NCBI RefSeq assembly: GCF_003696205.1
Contig: NZ_RFFI01000021.1
Location: forward strand, 1 to 41,710
Direction: 5' to 3'
DNA: 41,710 nucleotides
Source of the DNA: Cellulomonas triticagri
Lineage (GTDB): Bacteria; Actinomycetota; Actinomycetes; Actinomycetales; Cellulomonadaceae
The notes beneath the pieces were generated by a model. It had not been told where the DNA came from, searched no databases, and saw nothing but the letters and a program-made list of their open reading frames with translations. Position 1 is the first letter of the stretch, and every line of letters starts with the position of its first letter. Positions 23,364-31,504 of the stretch are shown in pieces. The position numbers and the translations under genes were made by a program.

Positions 23364-25043
23364 TCAGCCCTCCCGTCCGCCGTCGGGGGCCCGCAGCTCC
23401 GTGGCGAGCCGGAGCAGCTGGTCCACGGCGTAGGGGTTGTCCTCGCTCGGCCAGCCCTCGGCGTTCTCCGTGCGGTAGATCAGCCGCGTCGGGGCGTACT
23501 GCAGGGCGATGTACGGGAACTCGGTCATGAACACGTCGATCACCCGCGCCTGCAGCTCGGCGGCGCGCTCGGGGTCGGTGGTGTTCGCCCACTCCTCGAC
23601 CACCGCGTCGATCTCCGGGTCCGAGTACCGGGCGCGGTTGATCAGCAGCTCCTGCTCGCTCGGGATTTGCGAGGTCTGCAACCGGCCGCCCAGGTCCCGG
23701 GCCCGCTGGCAGCCGCCGCCGACGAAGTCGACGACCATGTCGAACTCCCCGGACTTCTGCATCGCCTCGATCGCGTTCGGGTCCGTCGTGACCATCCGGA
23801 CGCCCACGCCGACCTCGCGGGCGTTGCGGGAGACGACGTCGGCCATCGCGATGACGTCCATCCAGCCGGCCTGGACGCTGAACACGAACGACAGCGGCTG
23901 CCCGTCGGCGTCCACCCGGCGCCCGTCCGCGCCGCGCTCGTACCCGGCCTCGTCGAGCAGCCGGTTCGCGTGGTCCGGGTCGTACGGGATCTGCTCGGCG
24001 CCCTGCCAGCGCTCCGGTACCTCCGCCTCCTGGTAGGGCAGCAGGAGCATGGTCTGGCTGGCCGGCTCCATGATCCCGAAGCTGGCCCGCTCGGTCAGCG
24101 CCTGCCGGTCCAGCGCGTACGCGAACGCCTCCCGGAACCGGGGGTCGTCCAGCACCGGCCGCCCCGTGTTGAGCACCAGGACCGTCGTGGCGTCCGGCGG
24201 GTAGAAGAACCCGGCGTGCTCCGGGTCCGGCGCGACCACCGACCGCCGCGGGTTGGGGATGTCCCCGCGGTACAGGTCGAGGTCGCCGTTGCGGATCTTC
24301 AGCGCACCCGAGTTCGCGTCGTACCGGCCCTCCAGGGAGATCTGCTGGATCCGGACCTCGTCGGCGTTCCAGTAGTCCGGGTTCCGCTCGAGCACCAGGC
24401 GTCGGCCGTTGTACGACGACGGCTGGAACGGTCCCGTGGCCACGCCCTCGGCGTCGATGTACGCCGTCGGGTCGCCCTGGTCGGCGTAGACGTGCGCGGG
24501 CAGGATCTTCGAGCCCAGCACCGCGTCGGTCTTCGGCACCGCGGGGCCGTCGAACAGGATCTCGACGGTGTGGTCGTCCAACGCCGTGACGCTCCGCGCC
24601 GGGGCACCGAAGTAGTCGCCCCACAGACCGGACCGGTCAGCGGCGGGGAACTCCTGGGCCGCCGTGAAGGTGTAGACGACGTCCGCGGCGGTGAACGGGG
24701 CCCCGTCGTTCCACCGCACCCCCTCGCGCAGGTGCAGGACCAGGCGGTCGGAGCCGTCCCACGCGTAGCCGGTGGCCAGGTAGGGCACGGCCTCGCAGGT
24801 CAGCCGGTCCCGGATCATCAGCGGCTCGAACAGCCAGGACTGCACCGCCGCGTTGGGTGACAGCCAGTTGTAGTTGAGCAGCCCCTGCACGGTGCCGCCC
24901 GCCTCGGACGGCATCCGGATCTCCGCGATGAAGCCCTCCGGCGCCGCGGGGACCGGCTCCAAGCCGATGCTCGCGCACGCGGCGGTCGCCAGCGTCGTCG
25001 TCAGCGCGACGGCGACCGCCGCCGGTCTTCTCGACCTGCTCAT
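23364..25043 (-). CDS. Family 5 extracellular solute-binding lipoprotein
   Basis: A 559-residue SBP_bac_5 protein. The ATG at 25043 follows GAGGAGG and gives a lipoprotein signal with TAAC (Cys about 23); the longer open frame upstream is not needed. Recognisable parts: VLHLREGVRWNDGAPFTAADVVYTF, HTVEILFDGPA, LERNPDYWNADEVRIQQISL, FREAFAYALDRQALTERASFG and ILPAHVYADQGDPTAYIDAEGVATGPFQ. It captures ligand outside and delivers it to the two permeases downstream. The family was first known for peptides, but members in Thermotoga and others bind beta-glucan oligosaccharides. Here an oligosaccharide is inferred from the GH144/GH35 genes in the same unit. It is 58 bases after lacI with a small hairpin in the gap. 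Confidence 0.92.
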   Translation of the reverse strand: MSRSRRPAAVAVALTTTLATAACASIGLEPVPAAPEGFIAEIRMPSEAGGTVQGLLNYNWLSPNAAVQSWLFEPLMIRDRLTCEAVPYLATGYAWDGSDRLVLHLREGVRWNDGAPFTAADVVYTFTAAQEFPAADRSGLWGDYFGAPARSVTALDDHTVEILFDGPAVPKTDAVLGSKILPAHVYADQGDPTAYIDAEGVATGPFQPSSYNGRRLVLERNPDYWNADEVRIQQISLEGRYDANSGALKIRNGDLDLYRGDIPNPRRSVVAPDPEHAGFFYPPDATTVLVLNTGRPVLDDPRFREAFAYALDRQALTERASFGIMEPASQTMLLLPYQEAEVPERWQGAEQIPYDPDHANRLLDEAGYERGADGRRVDADGQPLSFVFSVQAGWMDVIAMADVVSRNAREVGVGVRMVTTDPNAIEAMQKSGEFDMVVDFVGGGCQRARDLGGRLQTSQIPSEQELLINRARYSDPEIDAVVEEWANTTDPERAAELQARVIDVFMTEFPYIALQYAPTRLIYRTENAEGWPSEDNPYAVDQLLRLATELRAPDGGREG

Positions 25044-25068
25044 CGGAACCTCCTCGTTCCAGGTCGCG

Positions 25069-25095
25069 CCGCCGGACCTCGTCGTCCGCCGGCGG
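25069..25095. terminator. Intercistronic hairpin between lacI and the binding-protein gene
   Basis: CCGCCGG (25069-25075) pairs with CCGGCGG (25089-25095) around a 13-base loop in the 58-base lacI-SBP gap. It has no T-run. It could partly terminate, or stabilise the downstream messenger so that the binding protein is made in excess over LacI. A 7-base-pair GC stem can arise by chance in this composition. Confidence 0.35.
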
Positions 25096-25101
25096 GGTGT
25101 G

Positions 25102-26112
25102 TCAGCGCGGGGCACCCTCCTGCGTGCACCCGCAGGACTCCCGGACCACCAGCCGCGTCGGCAGGGTGGTGCGGGCCGGCAGGTCGCCGCCGAGCGCGCC
25201 GGCGGCGGCGAGCGCCCCCAGGTCGGCCACCGGCTGGTGGACCGTGGTCAGCCGGGGCGACGCGATCTCCGCGAGCGCCTGGTCGTCGAACCCGGTGACG
25301 GCGACGTCCGTCGGGATGCGGTGCCCCAGGCCCGGCAGCGTCGCCAGCATCCCGGTGGCGAGCTCGTCGTTGCCGCAGACCAGCGCGTCGGGGAGCACGC
25401 CCTCGTCGTGCAGCAGGCGCGCGGCGACCGCACCGCTGCGGACGTCGAGGCCGAGCCGCAGGGGCTCGCCCGCCTCGGTCAGCCCGCGCTCGGCGAGGAC
25501 GTCCCGGAACCCCGCGTACCGCCAGGCCGTGTCGGGTGACCCGTCGGGCTCCCCGACGAACCGGAGCCGCCGGTGGCCGTGCGCCTCGACGAGGTGCCGG
25601 ACCAGCTCGGCCGCCGCCGCCCGGCCGTCCGTCACGACGCACGGCACGCCCGGCTGGTCCCCCGCGACGACAACCACGCGGCCCGACGCGGCGAGGTCGG
25701 CGACGTCGTCCTCGGACAGCGTCCCGCCCGCCACGATGAGGCCGTCGGTGCGCTCCGCGAGCTGCCGCACCGCGTCCGCCGCGTCCGGACGCAGGTGCGT
25801 CCCGACGACGTTGATGACCACGCCCCGCTCCACCGCCACCGACTCGGCACCCTCGATGAGCTGCGCGAAGTACGGCCCGCCCAGACCGGGCAGGGCGATG
25901 CCCAGCGTGAGCGTGCGCTGGTACGACAGCGCCCGGCCCAGCGCCGAGGGGCGGTAGCCGAGCCGGTCGATGACCTCCTGGACGCGGCGCTTGGTCTCCG
26001 GCACCACCCGCGGGTCGTCGTGGGTGACGCGCGAGACGGTCGCGACCGAGACTCCGGCCTCCCGCGCGATGTCGCGGATGGTCGGGCGGGCCGGGGGCGT
26101 CGCTGCCGCCAC
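25102..26112 (-). CDS. LacI-family transcriptional regulator
   Basis: A 336-residue repressor. The N-terminal helix-turn-helix reads PTIRDIAREAGVSVATVSRVTHDDPRVVPETKRRVQEVIDRLGYRP, followed by a periplasmic-binding-protein-like sugar sensor: LTLGIALPGLGGPYFAQLIEGAE, GLIVAGGTL, RRLRFVGEPDGSPDTAWRYAGF, DALVCGNDELATGML, VAVTGFDDQALAEIASPRLTTVHQP. The GTG at 26112 is chosen because GGAGG lies about 6 bases upstream and the family normally starts directly before the HTH. It is the first gene of the minus-strand carbohydrate unit, and an 18-base palindrome sits just upstream, so it probably represses itself and everything downstream until an oligosaccharide binds. It ends with a Cys-rich tail, ESCGCTQEGAPR. 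Confidence 0.93.
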   Translation of the reverse strand: MAAATPPARPTIRDIAREAGVSVATVSRVTHDDPRVVPETKRRVQEVIDRLGYRPSALGRALSYQRTLTLGIALPGLGGPYFAQLIEGAESVAVERGVVINVVGTHLRPDAADAVRQLAERTDGLIVAGGTLSEDDVADLAASGRVVVVAGDQPGVPCVVTDGRAAAAELVRHLVEAHGHRRLRFVGEPDGSPDTAWRYAGFRDVLAERGLTEAGEPLRLGLDVRSGAVAARLLHDEGVLPDALVCGNDELATGMLATLPGLGHRIPTDVAVTGFDDQALAEIASPRLTTVHQPVADLGALAAAGALGGDLPARTTLPTRLVVRESCGCTQEGAPR

Positions 26113-26132
26113 GGTGCACCTCCGATGTGTCG

Positions 26133-26150
26133 GATGTAACCGGATACATC
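26133..26150. promoter_or_regulatory. LacI-type operator upstream of lacI
   Basis: GATGTAACCGGATACATC is palindromic with perfect 6-base arms GATGTA/TACATC and a central CCGG; only the A/A pair flanking the centre breaks symmetry. The central CG and overall 18-base form are typical of LacI-family sites. It lies 20 bases before the lacI GTG, in the only promoter-sized gap ahead of the gene string. Binding by the adjacent LacI is inferred. Confidence 0.7.
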
Positions 26151-26203
26151 GCGACGTTAGCGAGGTGGCGAGCGGCCGACAAGACCCATTTCCGGACGGT
26201 GCC

Positions 26204-26812
26204 TCAGCGCCCGATCTCCAGGACCACGCTCGTGTCGTCGGACACCACCCGCAGCTCCGCCATGACCCGGGGGACATCGTCCGAGGTCCCGTCAGCCGGG
26301 CTGAACGTGTGGACCACCTCGACCCGGACGAGGCACGTCGTCGCCAGCGGGACCTCGTGGCAGAACCGGTCGGGCGGAGCGGGCTCCCAGCCCTCGCCGA
26401 GTGCGAGGTCGACGGCAGCTGCGTGCACCGACTCCCAGTCCGCCCCCTCGTCGAGGGCGAGCTCGCGCCGGGCGGAGGCGGTCGTGAACCGCTTCCATCC
26501 GTTGCCGCCCCTGTCCACCGACGTCGCACCCTCGGTCGTCCCGGGGACCGGCAGGGACATCATCGGCTCGTCCCGCAGGACCTCGAGGCCGCGGTGGTCG
26601 ATGTCGACGTACCGGTCCCGGACTGCGACGACGGCGGCGATCAGCGCTCCGGCGACCACCACCGAGCAGAGGAACGCCAGCACGGAGCCGATGACCCGGC
26701 GCACGATCCGCCGCACGCCGGTCAGTCGTCGCCGTCGCACCCGGAACCACCACACCGTCGCAGCCACCACCAGCAGGGTCGGGGTGAAGAACTGCACCAG
26801 CTCGACGATCAC
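26204..26812 (-). CDS. Hypothetical protein with TM-Arg-TM hairpin and soluble domain
   Basis: A 202-residue protein of unknown family. Two membrane segments (about 3-20 and 41-61) flank a very basic loop (VWWFRVRRRRLTGVRRIVRRV). A soluble domain of about 140 residues follows, with TTASARRELALDEGADWESVH and a Cys pair (RFCHEVPLATTCLVRV), probably outside the cell and perhaps disulfide-linked. The GTG at 26812 is preferred to the one at 26830 because GGGAGG lies just before it. It ends 91 bases before lacI and is the last of three small minus-strand genes with the same TM - basic loop - TM layout. I do not recognise a function. Confidence 0.55.
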   Translation of the reverse strand: MIVELVQFFTPTLLVVAATVWWFRVRRRRLTGVRRIVRRVIGSVLAFLCSVVVAGALIAAVVAVRDRYVDIDHRGLEVLRDEPMMSLPVPGTTEGATSVDRGGNGWKRFTTASARRELALDEGADWESVHAAAVDLALGEGWEPAPPDRFCHEVPLATTCLVRVEVVHTFSPADGTSDDVPRVMAELRVVSDDTSVVLEIGR

Positions 26813-26834
26813 GTCAGTCCTCCCGAGCACCCGT

Positions 26835-27041
26835 TCACAGCACGGCGACGAACCACGTGGCCACCGCCACCACCAGTGCCACCACCGTCGCCGTCACCCC
26901 GGTCACGACCTTGGCGACGACGCGAGCCCGACCACGGGGAGGCGACTCGGTGTCGCGCCACCAGGCGATCATCGAGATCAGGGTCACCGAGCAGGCGGCG
27001 AACCCCGCGACGACCCAGAGCACGGGATCACACGCCCGCAT
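26835..27041 (-). CDS. Small two-TM hypothetical protein
   Basis: A 68-residue protein, or 75 residues if the GTG at 27062 is used. TM1 is PVLWVVAGFAACSVTLISMIAWW, then a polar basic linker (RDTESPPRGRARVVAKVV), then TM2 (TGVTATVVALVVAVATWFVAVL), which ends the protein. The stop is 22 bases before the next gene's start, so the two are probably co-transcribed. The layout W-W-R, basic loop, TM is shared with both neighbours. No known family is recognised. Neither start has a strong ribosome site; the ATG is chosen as the simpler start. Confidence 0.45.
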   Translation of the reverse strand: MRACDPVLWVVAGFAACSVTLISMIAWWRDTESPPRGRARVVAKVVTGVTATVVALVVAVATWFVAVL

Positions 27042-27224
27042 GAAGCGTGGGGTCGCCGGCACTGCCGACGGGTCGATTCGCGACGCGTGGCCTGCTCTGT
27101 GATCGGGTCTGCACGAGGGCCGTTCGTGGTCCGTCGTCGGCGGATGAGCGCAGTGGCTCCACGGTCCGACGTGCCGGCGGAGGACTCGGCGGAGGTCGGT
27201 GCGGTTGTCGCGCGATCGAGGCGC

Positions 27225-27443
27225 TCAGGTCCAGGGTGTCGCGGTCGCGACTCTCCAGAGAATGACGAGCAGCACCCCTATGGTCACGACCAGGCCCAGG
27301 GCTAACGCGAGCCCCTTTTGCATCCGAGTCATTCGCGGGGTCCTGCCGGCACTGCCGGAGTGCTTCCGCCAGGCGAGGACGCAGACGAGGCCCAGAACGG
27401 AGCTCCAGAACAGGATGACACCAGGGAGAAGCAATGGTTTCAC
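27225..27443 (-). CDS. Small two-TM hypothetical protein
   Basis: A 72-residue GTG-started protein. TM1 is LLPGVILFWSSVLGLVCVLAW, the linker is RKHSGSAGRTPRMTRMQK, and TM2 is GLALALGLVVTIGVLLVILW, with a short tail. The layout repeats that of the two genes downstream. It is separated from the next gene by about 180 bases with nothing I can recognise, and from the mosaic surface-protein gene upstream by 117 bases. The bases around its start are less GC-rich than the surroundings. No function is recognised. Confidence 0.45.
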   Translation of the reverse strand: MKPLLLPGVILFWSSVLGLVCVLAWRKHSGSAGRTPRMTRMQKGLALALGLVVTIGVLLVILWRVATATPWT

Positions 27444-27560
27444 GATGACACCGCCCAGTGCTGATTGTGATAGCCCATTGACTCCGACGAGCCCGGCTGG
27501 ACGAAGCCTGCGCCGACGTCCGCAGGATGAAGCTGCCGATGATCACCGTCGCCTCCTCCG

Positions 27561-30251
27561 TCACCACGAGGCGCGCCGTCGGCGGATGAGCAGGGTCGTC
27601 CCGGAGGCGAGGGCGAGGAACGTGAGTGCAGCGATGGCGGCGATCGCCGGCCCGGTGAGCGCGAGGCCCGAACCGAGGTCGTCGGCGGTGATCGCGGTGG
27701 CGCCCGTCGGTGCCGTCGATGTCGGTGCGGCACCCACCGGCTGCTGCATGGGTGCGTGGGCTGCGAGGTAGCCAGTGGCGGTGGCGCCGATCTGGGGAAG
27801 CACGATCCCGGTGATCCGGTCGCCGGACACGATGCCGGGGTGCGAGCCCTCTGCGGGTTCGGACAGGTCGCCGGGGGTGAGAGTCGCTCCGGGGACGTGC
27901 AGGTCGTAGGTGCCGGGCAGCAGTCCTGCCAGCTCCCAGGACCCATCCGGAGCGCTGGACGCCGTGAGGTCGACCGCATCACCGAACGCGTCGGTTCCCG
28001 TCAGGTGGACCTCCGCACCGGTGACGGCGGGTTCGTCGGCGCCCCATGTGCCGTCGCCGTTGGCGTCGGTGAACACGTGGCCGTCGATCGAGGCGGTGGC
28101 GTACTGCTCCTGCTGGTCGGGGCCGAACACGATCGGGCCGCCTTCCGGGGGTGCGGGGTACGGGTCGGGGTCGCAGGCGTCTCCGATGCCGTCGTTGTCG
28201 GCGTCCTCCTGGCCGGGGTTCGCGAGATCGGGGCAGTTGTCCACGTCGTCGGGGATGGTGTCGCCGTCGCGAGTGATCGTCACGAGGGTCGATCCCATGC
28301 TGGAGCGCGCTGCCTGGTCGGTGACCCTGACGGTGGCGTACCCGTCGAACAGCGTCTCGTAGGTGTGCTCGATCATCGGATCGGTGGTCACGTAGTCGAC
28401 GGTCCCGTCGCCGTCGACGTCCCACTCGTAGCTCACCAGCTGTCCACCCGGTGCGTAGGAGCCGCGCGCGTCCAGGCGCAGCGTGGCACCGACCTGCGCG
28501 ACCCAGGGCCCCTGGACCCAGGCGAACGGCTTGTCCATGGCATCGGTGATCGTACGGGTCAGGGTGCCGGCGAGGTCGCCGCCGGCCACCGAGGCCAGGC
28601 CACCGGTCTGCGCGGCGACGTCGGCCAAGAACACCGACAGGGACGAGCCTCCGACCGCGACCGGGTAGATCTCTGCGGGGTCGACGGCCAGCGCGTGGTC
28701 GATGATCGCCTGCCGGGTCAGACCCGAGGTCTGCTCGGGATCGCGGCCGGAGTTGTCGCTGATCGGGATCACGACCTTCTTGACGCCGTCCCGCCAGGGC
28801 AACGAGATAGCCTCCTCCAAGCCGGACAGCACGCTCTCGGGCCCGTCGTGTCCGCCGCTGATCGGCACGAGCGCCTCGAGCGCGGTCCGCAGCGCCTCGG
28901 TGTCCGTGGTGAAGGGCACGTCCACCCGGGAGGCGTAGCTGCCCGCCACCCCCGTCCAGGCCGGGTCGTCGGCGAAGGACACCAAGGCGAACCGGTGCGA
29001 GCTCGACACCTCCCCGAGCTGGGCGGCCATGCCCAGCACGAACTCGCGCACCTGCGCGACGTAGGGGTCCATCGACACCGTCGTGTCGACGACGAACACC
29101 AGGTCCAGCCCCGCTGCCCCGGCGCGCACGTCACGCCCCGGCACGGCCGCCACGTCGCGCAGCAGCCGCGCTTCCTCGGTGTGCCCACGGAGATTCGGGT
29201 GGTAGTTCTCAGCGAGGATCAGGCTCTCCACTTCCATCACCCACCGGTCGGGGTTCCTGGAATAGGGCGACGGGTTTGGCTCATGACCGACGAAGTGCTC
29301 TTTGACCGTGTCCACGAAGGTCACGAACTCGGTCCCCGCAGCCGCGTTGGCCGCCTCGACCGCACGCCGCTGAGCCGCGTCTCCCGCGTCCCCCAGCGCA
29401 CGCACGGCTGTAGCCGTGTCGTAGGAGTCGTTCGAGAACCACGGCCGCCCCCAGAGCGACTTCAGGATGTAGGGCTCGGCGGTCGACAGGTACGGGTAGG
29501 ACAGCAGCACCACCCGGGCATCCGGGCGCATGCGCTGCCGCAACTCATCGAGCATGTCCGTGATGTCGCTGCTGAGATCGCCCAAACCGGCGTCGGCCTC
29601 ATCGACGTGCTTGCGGCAACTTCCCGGATCGCGTGTACCCATGACGAAGCACTGCATGACGATCTCGTTGAAGTTCAGGTCGTTGCCGCCGATGGTCAGC
29701 AGCACCAGGTCCGTCGTGGCGTCCACCGCCTCGATCTGCGGGCGCATCGACACGGTGCACGTCAGCACCCACGACGACCCGGTAGAGCCGGTCACCGTGA
29801 CGTCGAGCCGCTGGTCGCTGCCGACGCGTCCGGAGCACACCGGGTCCTGCTTCGCCAGACGTTCCGCTGCGGCCTCGTCCGCGGCGTCCGGTCGGGCGAC
29901 CATCACCTGCCGGACGTCACCGGCGTCCAGCGGTTGCGTGAGGTCGGCGAGCACCCCGCCGCTGCACGCCCGGTTCACGAACGTCGCGTGGTGGCCCCTC
30001 CCGTTGAGCCAGTCCACGTACTGCTGGCCCCAGCTCCGCGACGACCGGTAGCAGCCCGACGGGCCGTAGTACTCCCCCGCACCGTTCCCGGCCGAGTAGG
30101 AGTCGCCCAGCTGCACGACCGAGACCGCCGTCGCGACCTCCACCGCCCGGGGCGCGGGGGTCTGTGGTCCGACCGCCCCGACGAGCGCGAGCGCCATCGC
30201 CGTCACCGCCGACCCGACCCCGATGACCCTGCTGAACCGCCGTACCGCCAT
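27561..30251 (-). CDS. Mosaic surface protein: SGNH hydrolase, vWA, PKD, TSP3, SdrD-B-like, LAxTG anchor
   Basis: An 896-residue secreted protein. Domains in order: signal peptide (1-36); SGNH/GDSL hydrolase (about 44-370) with QLGDSYSAG (S51), TIGGNDLNFN (N190) and the catalytic-His region NYHPN (H351); von Willebrand A domain (about 382-575) opening LVFVVDTTVSMD, with MIDAS residues D389, T391 and S393; PKD-like domain (about 582-662; SYEWDVDGDGTVDY); thrombospondin type 3 repeat DDVDNCPDLANPGQEDADND (669-688), probably Ca-binding; SdrD-B-like domain (about 720-788; DGHVFTDANGDGTWGADEPAVTG); Thr/Pro linker; and LALTGP (863-868), a membrane segment and RRRR, the signal for LAxTG (class E-type) sortases. 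It is presumably an ester hydrolase displayed on the cell wall, acting on acetylated or acylated polysaccharide or lipid. No sortase gene is nearby. Confidence 0.88.
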   Translation of the reverse strand: MAVRRFSRVIGVGSAVTAMALALVGAVGPQTPAPRAVEVATAVSVVQLGDSYSAGNGAGEYYGPSGCYRSSRSWGQQYVDWLNGRGHHATFVNRACSGGVLADLTQPLDAGDVRQVMVARPDAADEAAAERLAKQDPVCSGRVGSDQRLDVTVTGSTGSSWVLTCTVSMRPQIEAVDATTDLVLLTIGGNDLNFNEIVMQCFVMGTRDPGSCRKHVDEADAGLGDLSSDITDMLDELRQRMRPDARVVLLSYPYLSTAEPYILKSLWGRPWFSNDSYDTATAVRALGDAGDAAQRRAVEAANAAAGTEFVTFVDTVKEHFVGHEPNPSPYSRNPDRWVMEVESLILAENYHPNLRGHTEEARLLRDVAAVPGRDVRAGAAGLDLVFVVDTTVSMDPYVAQVREFVLGMAAQLGEVSSSHRFALVSFADDPAWTGVAGSYASRVDVPFTTDTEALRTALEALVPISGGHDGPESVLSGLEEAISLPWRDGVKKVVIPISDNSGRDPEQTSGLTRQAIIDHALAVDPAEIYPVAVGGSSLSVFLADVAAQTGGLASVAGGDLAGTLTRTITDAMDKPFAWVQGPWVAQVGATLRLDARGSYAPGGQLVSYEWDVDGDGTVDYVTTDPMIEHTYETLFDGYATVRVTDQAARSSMGSTLVTITRDGDTIPDDVDNCPDLANPGQEDADNDGIGDACDPDPYPAPPEGGPIVFGPDQQEQYATASIDGHVFTDANGDGTWGADEPAVTGAEVHLTGTDAFGDAVDLTASSAPDGSWELAGLLPGTYDLHVPGATLTPGDLSEPAEGSHPGIVSGDRITGIVLPQIGATATGYLAAHAPMQQPVGAAPTSTAPTGATAITADDLGSGLALTGPAIAAIAALTFLALASGTTLLIRRRRASW

Positions 30252-30387
30252 CCGTCTGCCCTCGGCACCACCAGGACCGTGAGCAGGCGGGCCGGGCTGG
30301 TCCTGGTCGACGGTTGTGCGAGCCCGGTGCGTCGCCGCAGCACCACCTGTGGGTGAGCGGCACGGGCGACGCTAGGGACGGGCTCAG

Positions 30388-30399
30388 CCACCTAGGTGG
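30388..30399. promoter_or_regulatory. Perfect 12-base palindrome between the surface-protein and GH43 genes
   Basis: CCACCTAGGTGG is a perfect palindrome in the 194-base gap 30252-30445. Its right part TAGGTGGC recurs at 30437-30444, right at the GH43 stop. It lies about 135 bases upstream of the surface-protein ATG and could be an operator for that gene. The rest of the gap shows nothing I can name. Confidence 0.4.
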
Positions 30400-30445
30400 C
30401 GGGCTCCACCCAGTTCCGCGACCGTGATGCGCGAGGTAGGTGGCG

Positions 30446-31504
30446 TCAGCCCTGCTCCTCCCGGGTCGTCAGCACCGGCCACCCCTCGCCGTCCCAGGCG
30501 ATCTCCCTGAGCGCCAGCGTCGGGGTCCCTCCCGTGGCGGCGTCGTAGAAGTGGAAGCCCAGCACCCCGCCCGAGGCGGACTGCCCGCCCGGCCCGACCA
30601 TCTCCCCGGTGGTCTCCAGCAGCACGTCGCCGCCGTCGACGACCATGTCCGTGCCGTCCCGGGTGAGGTAGGGCCCGGTGACGTCCCGCGAGCGCCCGAC
30701 GGCGATCCGGTAGGTCGAGTCCGCGCCCTGGCAGCACGCGTCCTGGGAGACGAAGAGGTAGTACCAGCCGTCGTGCGGTACGACGTACGGGGCCTCGATG
30801 GCGTGCGGGGACGCGAGCCGGCTGGCGAGCGCGACCGGCTCCGCCCCGTCCGCCGGCATCCCGGACGGCCAGGTCAGCTCGACCACCTGGATGCCGGACC
30901 AGTAGGAGCCGAACACCATCCAGGGGGTGCCGTCGGCGTCCTCGACGATGCCGGCGTCGATGGCGTTGTAGTCGTCGGTCGGCTCGGAGCGCCACACCTC
31001 GCCGCGGTCGGTCCACGCGTAGTCGGGGTCCTCGGGGTCGAGGGTGGGGCTGGTGCGCAGGCCGATGACGGAGCGGTTGGAGCCGAAGGTCGAGGCGGCG
31101 TAGTAGAGGTACCAGGTGCCGTCGTGCTCGTAGAGCTCGGGCGCCCAGTAGTTCACGACGCCGGGCACGGCCTCCTGCGCCCAGCGCGGGGAGTCCGACG
31201 GCCCCCACGCGGTGCCGAGGTACTCCCACGTCGCGCCGCGGTCGGTGGACCGGCGGACCTGGACGGCGCCGGCGTTCTCGCGCTCGTCGCCGGTGGAGTA
31301 GACGTACCAGGGGTCGTCGCCCTCGCCGACGACGAGGGCCGGGTCGTGCACGGCGACGTCCCCGGCCACCGGCAGCGCGGTGGCGGCGACGTCGCCGGCA
31401 CGACCCAGGGCCGCGATCGTGATGCCCCCTGCCGCCACGAGCGCGACCACCGCCGCACCCGCCAGGACGGCGAGGCGGCGGCGGGTCCGCGGGTGCTCAG
31501 GCAC
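30446..31504 (-). CDS. GH43 arabinan endo-1,5-alpha-L-arabinosidase, exported
   Basis: A 352-residue GH43 enzyme with an N-terminal membrane anchor or uncleaved signal (RRRLAVLAGAAVVALVAAGGITIAAL). The five-bladed propeller catalytic residues are visible: base D54 in VHDPALVV, pKa modulator D183 in YNAIDAGIVEDADG, and acid E237 in HAIEAPYVV. FGSYWSGIQVVEL and FVSQDACCQGADSTYRIAVGRS, with two adjacent Cys, are typical of the endo-arabinanase-like group (GH43_5 type). It would cut arabinan or arabinan side chains outside the membrane. The GTG overlaps the end of the GH51 gene by 8 bases, so translation is coupled. No binding module is seen. Confidence 0.88.
   Translation of the reverse strand: MPEHPRTRRRLAVLAGAAVVALVAAGGITIAALGRAGDVAATALPVAGDVAVHDPALVVGEGDDPWYVYSTGDERENAGAVQVRRSTDRGATWEYLGTAWGPSDSPRWAQEAVPGVVNYWAPELYEHDGTWYLYYAASTFGSNRSVIGLRTSPTLDPEDPDYAWTDRGEVWRSEPTDDYNAIDAGIVEDADGTPWMVFGSYWSGIQVVELTWPSGMPADGAEPVALASRLASPHAIEAPYVVPHDGWYYLFVSQDACCQGADSTYRIAVGRSRDVTGPYLTRDGTDMVVDGGDVLLETTGEMVGPGGQSASGGVLGFHFYDAATGGTPTLALREIAWDGEGWPVLTTREEQG

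Noticed and set aside
27028..27567. A minus-strand frame of 179 codons between the surface-protein gene and the small membrane proteins.
   Set aside because: It overlaps the clearer two-TM gene at 27225-27443 in another frame, and its downstream part is basic and low-complexity without a membrane or domain pattern.
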